Below are positions 18,184 to 26,453 of a stretch of DNA of 64,000 nt, in pieces. Position 1 is the stretch's first letter, and every line of letters starts with the position of its first letter. Source of the DNA: Roseiarcus sp963835215. Lineage in GTDB: Bacteria > Pseudomonadota > Alphaproteobacteria > Rhizobiales > Beijerinckiaceae. The stretch lies in contig CAWIES010000003.1 in NCBI GenBank assembly GCA_963835215.1, forward strand, positions 372,001 to 436,000, read 5' to 3'. The notes under the pieces are model-generated. The model searched no databases and was not told where the DNA came from. It saw only the letters and a list, made by a program, of their open reading frames with translations. Made by a program: the position numbers and the translations under genes.

Positions 18184-19278
18184 ATGACGCCGCCTCTGCA
18201 ACCCTTGAGCTTCGACGCGCTCCCCGGCTTCGTGCACGACGATACATTTGGCGCCTTCGCGGCGTTTCGCGATTGGGCGTGCGCGGCCTTGGCCGGCGCG
18301 GCGCCGTTGCGCCTCGCCTGTGCCCCTTCGCAGCATCTGATGGCGGCGGCGCGGGCGGCGCTCGATGCCGGCGTCGTGGACCCGCGGGCCGCGCGCCGTT
18401 TCTTTGTCGAACGCTTCCGGCCCTGGCGCGTGCGCTCCGACGCGAGCGACGGCTCTGGATTCCTCACCGGCTATTACGAGCCGTTGATCGCGGCGTCGCT
18501 GGCGCCGAGCGCAGAGTTTTGCGCGCCCCTGCTCGCCCGGCCGAGCGACTTGGTGAGCTTCGCGCCCGGCGACGCGCCCGCAGGCTTCGAGGCCAACCTC
18601 GCGGCTGGCCAACGCCTCGCCGACGGCTTGCGCCCCTATCCAGAACGCGCCGCGATCGAGGCGCGAGGGGGCGAGGCCGTCGCGTGGCTCGCCGATGAGG
18701 TCGAGGTGTTTTTTGCGCAGGTGCAGGGTTCGGCGCGGCTCCGCTTCGCCGACGGGCGCGAGGCGCGGCTCATCTATGACGGCCGCAACGGCCAGCCCTA
18801 CACGTCGATCGGCCGGCTGTTGATCGAGGCGGGCGAGATCGGCGAAGCGGAGATGTCGCTCGCCCGGCTCAAGGCGTGGCTGAGGGCCAATGGTCTGAGG
18901 CCAGGCGAAAAGGGTCGGGCCATCCTGCAACGCAACCGTTCGTATGTGTTCTTTCGGCTCGAAGCGGATAGCGATCCTTCGCTCGGACCGATCGGCGGCG
19001 CCGGGATTGCGTTGACGCCGTTGCGCTCGATCGCGATCGACCGCACGATCTGGTCTTACGGCCTGCCGTTCTGGATCGACGCCGATCTGCCGTGGGAGGG
19101 CGAAGCGTTGAGCCCGTTCCATCGCCTGATGATCGCCCACGACACGGGCTCGGCGATTCTTGGCCCAGCGCGCGCCGACATCTTTTTTGGCGGCGGCGAA
19201 GCGGCGGGCGCGCGCGCCGGAGCCATTCGACATCGCGGCGCCTTCGCCGTCCTCTTGCCCTTGGGCGACGCGCCGTGA
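18184..19278 (+). CDS. mltA: Membrane-bound lytic transglycosylase A
   Basis: A 364-residue MltA-type lytic transglycosylase that cleaves glycan strands to 1,6-anhydro products. GFLTGYYEP is the family's early conserved block. The 3D/barwin-like domain near residues 195-345 has YDGRNGQPYTSIGRLL, then RNRSYVFFRL, and ends MIAHDTGSAILGPARADIFFG with the catalytic aspartate region of the 3D fold. No obvious lipobox or signal peptide is present at this start, which is unusual for a periplasmic enzyme; an upstream start or alternative export is possible. Its stop overlaps the smr start by GTGA. Confidence 0.94.
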   Translation: MTPPLQPLSFDALPGFVHDDTFGAFAAFRDWACAALAGAAPLRLACAPSQHLMAAARAALDAGVVDPRAARRFFVERFRPWRVRSDASDGSGFLTGYYEPLIAASLAPSAEFCAPLLARPSDLVSFAPGDAPAGFEANLAAGQRLADGLRPYPERAAIEARGGEAVAWLADEVEVFFAQVQGSARLRFADGREARLIYDGRNGQPYTSIGRLLIEAGEIGEAEMSLARLKAWLRANGLRPGEKGRAILQRNRSYVFFRLEADSDPSLGPIGGAGIALTPLRSIAIDRTIWSYGLPFWIDADLPWEGEALSPFHRLMIAHDTGSAILGPARADIFFGGGEAAGARAGAIRHRGAFAVLLPLGDAP

Positions 19279-19859
19279 GCGACCCCGTTGAACGACCCGC
19301 CAAAGGGCGGCTGCGCCGGCTGAGCGAAGAGGAAATCGCTCTATGGATTGAGGTCGCCAAGACGGTCGCCAAGCGGCGCGGCGCGAGTCTGCCGGCGCTC
19401 GCCGCGCCGCTCTCGGCCCCCCCGGAGCCCGCCCCGCCCATCGGCAAACCGGCGGCCCCCCCGCCTGCCCGGCGGGCCGCCGCGCCGCCGGCGCCCCAGC
19501 CGCTTCCCCCGTTGGAGCGACGCCTCAAGCGCGATCTCGCACGCGGCCGCGCGACGATCGACAGCGTGCTCGATCTGCATGGCATGACCCAGGCCGAAGC
19601 CCATTCGGCGCTGCGCGGCTTCCTCGTCCAGGCGCAGGCGCAGGAGTTCCGCCTGGTGATCGTCATCACCGGCAAGGGCGGGCGCGGGCGCGCCGAGGAG
19701 ACCTGGTTCGGCGAACAAGGCGTGCTGCGCCGGCTTGTCCCCCACTGGCTACGCGATCCGGACCTGCGCGCCATCGTGCTCGGCTTCGAGGAGGCGGGGC
19801 CTGCGCACGGCGGCGCCGGCGCGCTCTATGTCCGGCTGCGGCGACGCGAGCGGCGCTGA
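19275..19859 (+). CDS. Smr domain protein
   Basis: A 194-residue protein. The N-terminal part (about 1-85) has LSEEEIALWIEVAKTV followed by a proline/alanine linker. The Smr domain (about 100-190) contains TIDSVLDLHGMTQAEA, where the DLHG motif marks the family, VIVITGKGGRG and GALYVRLRR. Stand-alone Smr domains can nick or bind branched nucleic acids and in some bacteria cut collided-ribosome mRNA; activity here is not proven. It starts at GTG overlapping the mltA stop by 4 bases, which indicates translational coupling. Confidence 0.93.
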   Translation: MSDPVERPAKGRLRRLSEEEIALWIEVAKTVAKRRGASLPALAAPLSAPPEPAPPIGKPAAPPPARRAAAPPAPQPLPPLERRLKRDLARGRATIDSVLDLHGMTQAEAHSALRGFLVQAQAQEFRLVIVITGKGGRGRAEETWFGEQGVLRRLVPHWLRDPDLRAIVLGFEEAGPAHGGAGALYVRLRRRERR

Positions 19860-19935
19860 ATAGGCGACTCCGGCGTTTGACCTCGCCCCCGCGAGGCGCC
19901 AAGAGGGCGCGCTGCAATCGAGAGGCGAGCCGTTC

Positions 19936-20943
19936 ATGATCGAAGCCGTCGACGTTCTGGGTCTGGGCAATGCGCTGGTGGACGTGATCGCGCACGCCAA
20001 GGACGCCGATCTCGTGGCGCAGGACATGCTGAAAGGCGCCATGACGCTGATCGACGAAGATCGCGCCGAAACCCTCTACGCCGCGCGCCTCAAGCCGACC
20101 GTCGTCTCGGGCGGCTCGGCGGCCAACACGATCGTCGGCGTCGCCTCCTTCGGCGTGAAAGCCGCCTACATCGGCAAAGTTAAGGCCGACGATCTGGGGC
20201 GCGCCTTCATCGACGATCTGCGCGCGACCGGAGTTTCGTTCGAGACCGCTCCGGCGCTGGAGGGTCCGGCGACCGGACGCTCCTTCATCTATGTCACGCC
20301 GGACGGCGAGCGGACGATGAACACATTTCTGGGCGCGAGCACCTATCTTTCGCCGCCCGACGTCGACGAGGCGAGAGTGAGGTCGGCGAACATCGTCTAT
20401 CTAGAAGGCTATATGTGGGACCGTCCGGCGGCGAAATCGGCATTCCAGAAGGCCGGCCAGATCGCGCGCGCGTCACAGCGGCGCGTCGCGCTGACCCTGT
20501 CGGATTCGTTTTGCGTCGACCGTTTCCGCGGCGAGTTCATCGATCTGATGCGCAGCGGTCTGGTCGACACGCTATTTGCCAACACCGACGAACTCCTCTC
20601 GCTCTACCAGACGCCGAACTTTGACGAGGCGCTCGAAGCGGTCCGCCGAGAAGGCGTGCTCGCGATCGTGACGCGCTCCGAAAGGGGCTCGGTGATCGTC
20701 GACGGTCCAGCGATGACCCGCGAGGTTCCGGCTTTCCCGATCGCGCGCATCGTCGACACGACTGGAGCTGGCGATCTGTTCGCGGCCGGCTTCCTCGCTG
20801 GGCTGGCGCGCGGCGTCGCGCTCGAAGGCTGTGCGCGGCTCGGCGCGCTCGCCGCGGCCGAGATCATCCAGCACCTCGGCGCCCGGCCGCTGGTTCCGCT
20901 GTCGCGCCTAGCGCGCGAAAACGCTCTCGCAATTCCGGCTTAA
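19936..20943 (+). CDS. PfkB-family carbohydrate/adenosine kinase
   Basis: A 335-residue ribokinase-type enzyme. VLGLGNALVDVIA opens the fold, VVSGGSAANTIVGVASFG is the PfkB signature 1, and IVDTTGAGDLFAAGFLAGLA is signature 2 with the catalytic Asp and anion hole. The arrangement, including LEGYMWD and SDSFCVDRF, resembles the alphaproteobacterial group annotated as adenosine kinase. Phosphorylation of adenosine is therefore the best guess; another sugar or nucleoside cannot be excluded. It stands alone after smr and is convergent with the next gene, whose stop codon overlaps its end. Confidence 0.9.
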   Translation: MIEAVDVLGLGNALVDVIAHAKDADLVAQDMLKGAMTLIDEDRAETLYAARLKPTVVSGGSAANTIVGVASFGVKAAYIGKVKADDLGRAFIDDLRATGVSFETAPALEGPATGRSFIYVTPDGERTMNTFLGASTYLSPPDVDEARVRSANIVYLEGYMWDRPAAKSAFQKAGQIARASQRRVALTLSDSFCVDRFRGEFIDLMRSGLVDTLFANTDELLSLYQTPNFDEALEAVRREGVLAIVTRSERGSVIVDGPAMTREVPAFPIARIVDTTGAGDLFAAGFLAGLARGVALEGCARLGALAAAEIIQHLGARPLVPLSRLARENALAIPA

Positions 20944-21611
20944 GCCTCTTCGCCGGCGAGATAGGCCTTGAAGTCTTCCATCGAGGCGAAGCGGAAGGCG
21001 CCGGTCTCCATCTCGGCCTCGATCGAGCCGTCGGAGAAAATCTTGTAGTTGGCGCCGCCCGCGCTGTAGTGGCCGACCAGCGCCGGCGGCCCTTCCGGCT
21101 CGGCCAGAGCCTGTTCGATCGCGGCGATCGTCGGCACGTGGCCGGCGCGGTTCTCGTTGATCGGCTCTTCGCTCGCCTCCTCCAAGCGCTCGTCGGCAGC
21201 GACGACCGCGTGGCCATCCAACGGCGCTTCGTCTTCGAGCGCGGGCGACGCGCCGCCCGCGTGGATTGCCTCCGCTCCGGCCGCCTCGAGATGCGGCGAG
21301 TCGGCTTCGTGCGGCGGCAGGTCCGCTTCATGTGAGGACAAGTCCGCTTCGTGCGGCGCGCCCGCCAGCGCCGAAGCGAATTCCGCCGCATGCTCGCCAA
21401 ATTGGCCCGCGCGCATCACGCTCGTCAGGACATCAAGCCGACGAACCGCGACGCCGATCGCCAGCGTCACCACGCCGCCGGTGATCAGGATCACGCTGCA
21501 GGCGCCGTAGAGCAGGCCGAGGTCGGTCGGCAGCAGGCTGAAGCTAGCCGCCAGGCCGCCGAAGCCGGCTACGACGAGGAGAAGTCCTAAGGCGAAGATG
21601 ACGATCGTCAT
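20940..21611 (-). CDS. Membrane protein of unknown function with heptapeptide repeats
   Basis: A 223-residue protein not assigned to a named family. Two N-terminal membrane segments lie at about residues 3-27 and 33-55 (LYGACSVILITGGVVTLAIG). A long acidic, low-complexity stretch (about 85-160) contains three copies of HEADL-x-x in tandem. A compact C-terminal module is rich in glycine and aromatic residues (VGHYSAGGANYKIFSDGSIE, then FRFASMEDFKAYLAG). That C-terminal module recalls small sensory or surface modules in rhizobial membrane proteins. Topology suggests the acidic region and module lie on one side of the membrane. Its end overlaps the PfkB gene by 4 bases. Confidence 0.75.
   Translation of the reverse strand: MTIVIFALGLLLVVAGFGGLAASFSLLPTDLGLLYGACSVILITGGVVTLAIGVAVRRLDVLTSVMRAGQFGEHAAEFASALAGAPHEADLSSHEADLPPHEADSPHLEAAGAEAIHAGGASPALEDEAPLDGHAVVAADERLEEASEEPINENRAGHVPTIAAIEQALAEPEGPPALVGHYSAGGANYKIFSDGSIEAEMETGAFRFASMEDFKAYLAGEEA
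21293..21357 (-). repeat. Three 21-bp in-frame tandem repeats
   Basis: Within the preceding unknown membrane protein, three 21-bp units encode HEADLSS, HEADLPP and HEADSPH. The bases diverge mostly at third positions (CACGAAGCGGAC, CATGAAGCGGAC, CACGAAGCCGAC). This suggests that the duplication is old enough to have drifted while the residues were kept. Confidence 0.7.
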
Positions 21612-21771
21612 TGGGGTCCCGATTCGTTCAATCTATCAAACTAATGGCCCAGCGCCAGGCCGCCCAAGTTGCGAAGCGCGAGGGGGCGTCCTAACTATGG
21701 CCTGCGTGCGGGCGACGGCGCTCACTCAGGGCGCGATTTCCCCCACAGTGCGTTTTCATGGAGCCCTGCCG

Positions 21772-22371
21772 ATGACCTTCACGCTTCCCGATCTTCCCTA
21801 CGCTCACGACGCCCTGGGGCCGTACATGTCCAAGGAGACGCTCGAGTTCCATCACGACAAACACCATCTCGCCTATGTCAACAACGGGAACAACCTGCTC
21901 AAAGGCACCGAATGGGAAGGCAAGTCGCTCGAGGAGATCGTGCGCGGCTCATACGGCAAAAATGCCGCCCTGTTCAACAATGCCGGCCAGCATTTCAACC
22001 ACTCGCATTTCTGGAAATGGATGAAGCCGAATGGCGGGGGCAAGATCCCCGGCGTCCTCGAGCGCGCGCTGATCGACTCGTTCGGCTCGGTCGACAAGGC
22101 CAAGGAAGACTTCATCGCCGCCGGCACGACGCAATTCGGTTCGGGCTGGGGATGGTTCTCGGTCGTCGACGGCAAGATCGTCGCCGCCAAGACGCCCAAC
22201 GGCGAGAGCCCGTTGGTGGGTAAAGGCAAGCCGATCCTCGGGGTCGATGTCTGGGAACATTCTTACTACATCGATTACCGCAACCGTCGGCCCGACTATC
22301 TCAAGGCCTTCGTCGAACATCTGGTCAATTGGGAATACGTCGCCGAGCTCTATCAAGCCGCGGCGCACTGA
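21772..22371 (+). CDS. sodB: Superoxide dismutase, Fe/Mn family
   Basis: A 199-residue cytoplasmic enzyme. Metal ligands are seen in LEFHHDKHH (first His), QHFNHSHFW (second His), and DVWEHSYYIDYRNRRPDYL (Asp and third His). The Gln in NAGQHFNH favours an iron enzyme, but AAGTTQFGSGWGWF also carries a Gln at the position used by some manganese enzymes, so metal choice is not settled. The start was placed at the ATG at 21772 (MTFTLPDLPYAHDAL), matching the family N-terminus; the longer upstream frame has no conserved sequence. Confidence 0.96.
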   Translation: MTFTLPDLPYAHDALGPYMSKETLEFHHDKHHLAYVNNGNNLLKGTEWEGKSLEEIVRGSYGKNAALFNNAGQHFNHSHFWKWMKPNGGGKIPGVLERALIDSFGSVDKAKEDFIAAGTTQFGSGWGWFSVVDGKIVAAKTPNGESPLVGKGKPILGVDVWEHSYYIDYRNRRPDYLKAFVEHLVNWEYVAELYQAAAH

Positions 22372-22391
22372 GCGGCGCCACCCGCGAGCGA

Positions 22392-22420
22392 GCGCCGCCG
22401 GACTTAAGGTCCGGCGGCGC
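22392..22420. terminator. Perfect 12-bp hairpin between convergent genes
   Basis: GCGCCGCCGGAC (22392-22403) pairs perfectly with 22409-22420 around the loop TTAAG. It lies between the sodB stop and the stop of the convergent secreted-protein gene. Neither strand shows a T-run, so it may act as a bidirectional transcript-end stabiliser rather than a classical intrinsic terminator. Confidence 0.5.
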
Positions 22421-22434
22421 CCGCTGCGCGCCGA

Positions 22435-22881
22435 TCACTCGACCAGATTGATCTTCTTGTCTGTGCAAAGTTCGACGCCTTGCGCGTCGGTCACCGCTCC
22501 GTCTTCGAACACCGCGTGAAGGTCGAACAGGCACGCCTTGTCGTGCGCCAGATGCACGATCGTCTTCTTGCCCGGCGCCAGCGGACCAGCGATCTTCTTG
22601 CTGTCGGGCGTTCCCGAGATCGCGCCGACCAGTTGCGTCAGCGCGACGCTGCGACCGTTGATCACCTCGACGGCGATGACGGTCTCAACCGGCTTCTTGG
22701 GCGCCGGCTTCGCTTTCGGCTTCGGCTTGGGCTTGTCGACCGAGAAATCTGGCGCGGGCGCCGCCCCAGCGGAATCAGCGACCGGCAAGGGGGTGGTCTG
22801 GGCCACGGCGACGCCAGCGGCCAGCAGCGCGCTCCCGCACAGCAAGCAGACCGCCAGAGACAATTTCCGTTTCACGTTCAT
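22435..22881 (-). CDS. Secreted protein of unknown function
   Basis: A 148-residue protein not recognised by family. Residues 1-27 form a Sec signal peptide (KRKLSLAVCLLCGSALLAAG, cleavage likely after AVA). A short lysine/proline segment follows (about 50-66, KPKPKPKAKPAPKKP), like a periplasm-spanning or wall-binding linker. A folded C-terminal region (about 68-148) includes VEVINGRSVALTQLV and two cysteines, one in DKACLFDL and one in GVELCTDKK, that could form a disulfide. ATG at 22881 is preceded by CGGAGG at good spacing. It stands alone and is convergent with sodB. Confidence 0.8.
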   Translation of the reverse strand: MNVKRKLSLAVCLLCGSALLAAGVAVAQTTPLPVADSAGAAPAPDFSVDKPKPKPKAKPAPKKPVETVIAVEVINGRSVALTQLVGAISGTPDSKKIAGPLAPGKKTIVHLAHDKACLFDLHAVFEDGAVTDAQGVELCTDKKINLVE

Positions 22882-22981
22882 TCCGAATCCTCCGTTCGGG
22901 ACGCATTTCCCCCGCGCCCCCGAAACGAGCGCGACAATGACATTAACGCCCGTCGAGGAAAAGGCCCGACCAATGCGTAAG

Positions 22982-23557
22982 TTAGGCTGCCGGTGCGGCA
23001 ATGCGTCGCGCTGCGGTCTGCAACATCGGCAGCGCGTCCTCGATCTTTTCCGCGACGAGATAGCGCACTTCGAATCCCTCGCGAATGAAGCCGAGGTTGC
23101 GCATGTGCGCGAACAAGGCGAGCAGCGGTCGCCAGAAGCCGCCGACATCGGCGAGAAGCACTGGCTTATGGTGGCGCTGGAGCTGCACCCAAGTCAGTTG
23201 TTCGACGAGTTCTTCGAGTGTGCCGACGCCGCCCGGCAGCGCGATGAATGCGTCGGCGCGCTCGAACATGAGTTGCTTACGTTGGTGCATGTCGTCGACG
23301 ACGACGAGCTCATGCGCAACCTCGAGGGCTTGTTCGCGCTTCAACAGAAACTTGGGGATAATCCCGGTGACGCGTCCGCCCCCTGCAAGCGTCGCGCGCG
23401 CCACGCGGCCCATCAGACCTTCGCCGCCGCCGCCAAACACGAGGCCGACCCCGGCCTCGGCCAGCGCCCGTCCCAATGCGTCGGCCGCCTCGGAAAATCG
23501 CGGGTCCGACCCAGCGCTGGAGCCGCAGTAAACACAGACGTTCTGAATCGCTTCCAT
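22982..23557 (-). CDS. LOG family protein (cytokinin riboside 5'-monophosphate phosphoribohydrolase type)
   Basis: A 191-residue Rossmann-like enzyme of the TIGR00730/LOG family. It starts VCVYCGSSAGSDPRF, has FGGGGEGLMGRVA where most relatives read FGGGSVGLMG, and carries the signature ALPGGVGTLEELVEQLTW. Members hydrolyse nucleoside 5'-monophosphates to the base and ribose 5-phosphate; plant-associated forms release cytokinins, but many bacterial copies probably act on AMP. The start was placed at the ATG at 23557 (MEAIQNVCVYC). Confidence 0.92.
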   Translation of the reverse strand: MEAIQNVCVYCGSSAGSDPRFSEAADALGRALAEAGVGLVFGGGGEGLMGRVARATLAGGGRVTGIIPKFLLKREQALEVAHELVVVDDMHQRKQLMFERADAFIALPGGVGTLEELVEQLTWVQLQRHHKPVLLADVGGFWRPLLALFAHMRNLGFIREGFEVRYLVAEKIEDALPMLQTAARRIAAPAA

Positions 23558-23665
23558 GCGCCGATCTGCCTCAAGCTCGACGCGCGCGTCAAGGCAAACG
23601 CCCGGCGGCAAGCCCCTAGGCGCCCTAGCGTTACAAATTCGCTGATTCCCGCCTCAAGTCACACG

Positions 23666-24076
23666 TCACTTGGCGCGGCGACGACGCTGCTGGCCAAGAC
23701 CCATCTGCTTGGCGAGCGCCGAGCGCGCCTTCGCGTAAGCCGGCGCGACCATCGGGTAATCCGGCGGCAGGCCCCACTTCTCGCGATACTGCTCAGGCGA
23801 CAGGTTGTACTGTGTGCGCAGATGGCGCTTCAGCGACTTGAACTTACGACCATCCTCAAGACAGATGATGTAATCGCTGGTGATCGACTTCTTGGGTGAG
23901 ACCGCCGGCTTGGCGGCTTCCGGCGCCGGCGCGACCGCGCCGGTCGACACCCGCACGATCGCGGCGTGAACATCGCTGAGAAGCGCCGGCAAATCGGTGG
24001 CCGGCACAGAATTGTTCGAGACGTAAGCCGAGACGATCTCGGCAGCGAGTTCAACGTGATTGTTCGATTCGCTCAT
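23666..24076 (-). CDS. mucR: MucR/Ros-type transcriptional regulator
   Basis: A 136-residue regulator. The N-terminal helix-rich part (about 1-45, ELAAEIVSAYVSNN) resembles the oligomerisation region of MucR proteins. The zinc-finger core is SDYIICLEDGRKFKSLKRHL, then YREKWGLPPDYPMVAP. In Agrobacterium Ros the ligands are Cys, Cys, His, His; here the second position is Asp (CLED) and the last is Gln (RTQYN), a set seen in some MucR relatives. MucR proteins bind AT-rich sites and control exopolysaccharide, motility and cell-cycle genes; they often regulate themselves, and an AT-rich gap lies upstream. Confidence 0.94.
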   Translation of the reverse strand: MSESNNHVELAAEIVSAYVSNNSVPATDLPALLSDVHAAIVRVSTGAVAPAPEAAKPAVSPKKSITSDYIICLEDGRKFKSLKRHLRTQYNLSPEQYREKWGLPPDYPMVAPAYAKARSALAKQMGLGQQRRRRAK

Positions 24077-24442
24077 ACCGAAAGAAGCTCCCCCTGGGTC
24101 GCAGCCAGTTCGATGCGGTCATCGCCCGACGCTTCGGCGCGGCCAAAGTCATTCCAAAAACGCCGACTTCCGAATCACGCGCTAACGGAACGCTTTGCTT
24201 GTAGTGGCAAACAATGACCAATTCAAGATTGCCCCACGACTTTTTGCTTATGATTTTTCCAAGTTAAACCGTCGAATATCCCATCGCAGCGCTCGCTTGG
24301 CCAAGAAAAGCCCACGCGAAAGTTGTCATCGGGCCCACTCCGGACCGGCGCCGAATGGTCAGAGCGGCGCCCTCGACCGCCCAGGGGTGCTTTTCGGGTA
24401 ACGCCTCCCTATATTTGGTCGATTCTGTTGTCCCGGACCCTC
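24077..24442. other. Divergent intergenic region between mucR and atm1
   Basis: About 366 bases with no convincing gene. The stretch from about 24205 to 24275 is markedly AT-rich for this genome and contains T-runs such as CGACTTTTTGCTTATGATTTTT. MucR proteins favour AT-rich targets with T-A steps, so autoregulatory binding is possible, but I cannot define a site. Confidence 0.4.
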
Positions 24443-26404
24443 ATGCGCCAGCCGAAGACCTCCAATTTCTTTCGCGCCGGCGCCAACGCCGCCGACCGGG
24501 GCACCCTAAGTGGAACCACGCGCCGGTTGTGGCCGTACCTGTGGCCGACCGACCGCGCCGATCTCAAAGCGCGCGCCGCCCTGGCCGTCGGTCTGATGGT
24601 CGCTTCCAAAATTGTAACGGTGCTGACCCCCTATGCGCTGAAATGGGCGACCGACGCGTTGACGCCGGCGGCCGGCGCCGCCGCCGCCCCAATTGGCGGC
24701 GCGATGGCCGGCGCCGTCGCCCTGACCGCGCTCTACGGCGTCATGCGTATCCTGATGTCGCTCACCCAACAGGGGCGCGACGCGCTGTTCGCGGCGGTGG
24801 CGATGAACGCGGTGCGCCGGCTCGCCAATGAAGTGTTCGTCCATCTCCACCAGCTCTCGCTGCGCTTCCACCTCGAGCGCAAGACCGGCGGCCTAACGCG
24901 CGTCCTCGAGCGCGGGCGCAACGCCATCGAGACGATCGTGCGCACTTCGATGCTGGTGGCGGTGCCGACCGTCGTCGAGTTCGCGCTGATCTCGGCGGCG
25001 TTTCTCTATTCGTTCGACTGGCGTTACGTCCTCGCGATCACCGTCACTGTGTTCGTCTATCTCGTCTACACCACGATCGCCACCAACTGGCGCATAGGCA
25101 TTCGCCGTTCGATGAACGAAAGCGACACCGACGCCAACACCAAGGCGATCGACAGCCTGCTCAATTTCGAGACCGTCAAGTATTTCGGCGCCGAGGCGCG
25201 CGAGGCGGCGCGCTACGACCGCTCGATGGCGCGCTACGAGCGGCTCAGCGTCAGGACCTATGTTTCGCTGGCGGTGCTCAACGCCGGGCAGGCGATCATC
25301 TTCACCATCGGCATGGTCGCGGTGCTGGTGATGTGCGTTGCCGGCATTCGTAGCCATCGCAACAACATCGGCGATTTCGTGCTGCTCAACGCGATGATGC
25401 TGCAGCTTTACCAGCCGCTCAACTTCATGGGCATGGTCTACCGCGACATCAAACAGGCGATCGTCGACATCGAAATGATGTTCGTCATCCTCGGCGAGGC
25501 CCCGGAAATACAGGACCGTCCTGGCGCCAAGCCGCTCGTAGTGCCGCATGGCGCGGTGCGCTTCGAGAACGTCGAGTTCTCCTATGACCCGGCGCGCAAA
25601 ATCTTGCGCGGCGTGTCGTTCGAGGCGCCGGCCGGGCGCACGCTGGCGATCGTCGGCCCGTCGGGCGCCGGCAAATCGACGATTTCGCGACTGCTGTTCC
25701 GTTTCTACGAACCCTCGTCCGGGCGCATCACCATCGATGGCCAGGACATCGCCGAGGTCACGCAGACGAGCCTGCGCGCCGCGATCGGCATGGTGCCGCA
25801 GGACACGGTGCTGTTCAACGACACGATCCTCTACAACATCCGGTACGGGCGCGACGACGCCAGCGACAAGGACGTCGAGGCGGTGGCGGACGACGCGCAG
25901 ATCGACGGCTTCATCCGCTTGGCGCCGCAGGGCTACGGCGCGATGGTCGGCGAGCGCGGCCTCAAGCTGTCGGGCGGCGAGAAACAGCGCGTCGCCATCG
26001 CCCGCACAATGCTGAAAGGGCCGCCCATCCTGGTGCTCGACGAGGCGACCTCGGCGCTCGACACCTTCACCGAGCGCGAGATCCAAGCGGCGCTCGAGCG
26101 CGTGTCGAAGGGCCGCACCACGCTGATCATCGCCCATCGCCTGTCGACCGTCGTCCACGCCGACGAGATCCTGGTGCTCGACAAGGGCGAGATCGCCGAG
26201 CGCGGCGCGCATGAGGAGCTTTTGGCGCGCGGCGGGATCTACGCGCGGCTGTGGAGCCGCCAGCGCGAGGCCGACGAGGCCGAGGCGGCGCTACGGCTCG
26301 CCAGCGACGAGCCCAAGGGGGACGCGGAAGTCGAGCCGGAGGCGGCGCTGGCGGCAGAGGCCGCGCTTGACGCGGAGCCGCCGCTCCCCGCCTCGGCGCC
26401 GTGA
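24443..26404 (+). CDS. ABC exporter of the Atm1/HMT1 family
   Basis: A 653-residue half-transporter with a membrane domain (about 1-330, five to six segments) and a nucleotide-binding domain (about 365-610). Walker A is IVGPSGAGKST, Q-loop VPQDTVLF, signature LSGGEKQRVAIAR, Walker B ILVLDEATSALD, and H-loop IIAHRLST. NFETVKYFGAE and NAGQAIIFTIGM are typical of Atm1 proteins, which export glutathione-linked compounds and in mitochondria support cytosolic iron-sulfur assembly and metal tolerance. ATG at 24443 was used (MRQPKTSNFFR). It begins a row with psd and pssA conserved in rhizobia. Confidence 0.95.
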   Translation: MRQPKTSNFFRAGANAADRGTLSGTTRRLWPYLWPTDRADLKARAALAVGLMVASKIVTVLTPYALKWATDALTPAAGAAAAPIGGAMAGAVALTALYGVMRILMSLTQQGRDALFAAVAMNAVRRLANEVFVHLHQLSLRFHLERKTGGLTRVLERGRNAIETIVRTSMLVAVPTVVEFALISAAFLYSFDWRYVLAITVTVFVYLVYTTIATNWRIGIRRSMNESDTDANTKAIDSLLNFETVKYFGAEAREAARYDRSMARYERLSVRTYVSLAVLNAGQAIIFTIGMVAVLVMCVAGIRSHRNNIGDFVLLNAMMLQLYQPLNFMGMVYRDIKQAIVDIEMMFVILGEAPEIQDRPGAKPLVVPHGAVRFENVEFSYDPARKILRGVSFEAPAGRTLAIVGPSGAGKSTISRLLFRFYEPSSGRITIDGQDIAEVTQTSLRAAIGMVPQDTVLFNDTILYNIRYGRDDASDKDVEAVADDAQIDGFIRLAPQGYGAMVGERGLKLSGGEKQRVAIARTMLKGPPILVLDEATSALDTFTEREIQAALERVSKGRTTLIIAHRLSTVVHADEILVLDKGEIAERGAHEELLARGGIYARLWSRQREADEAEAALRLASDEPKGDAEVEPEAALAAEAALDAEPPLPASAP

Positions 26405-26453
26405 CTTTCGCCGCGTTTTGCGGCAGAACACCGCCTCCGCCGCGAGAGCGCCC

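Noticed and set aside
22538..23899. 453-codon plus-strand open frame
   Set aside because: It crosses three minus-strand genes and has shadow composition.
24893..26212. 439-codon minus-strand open frame
   Set aside because: It is antisense to the well supported ABC exporter.
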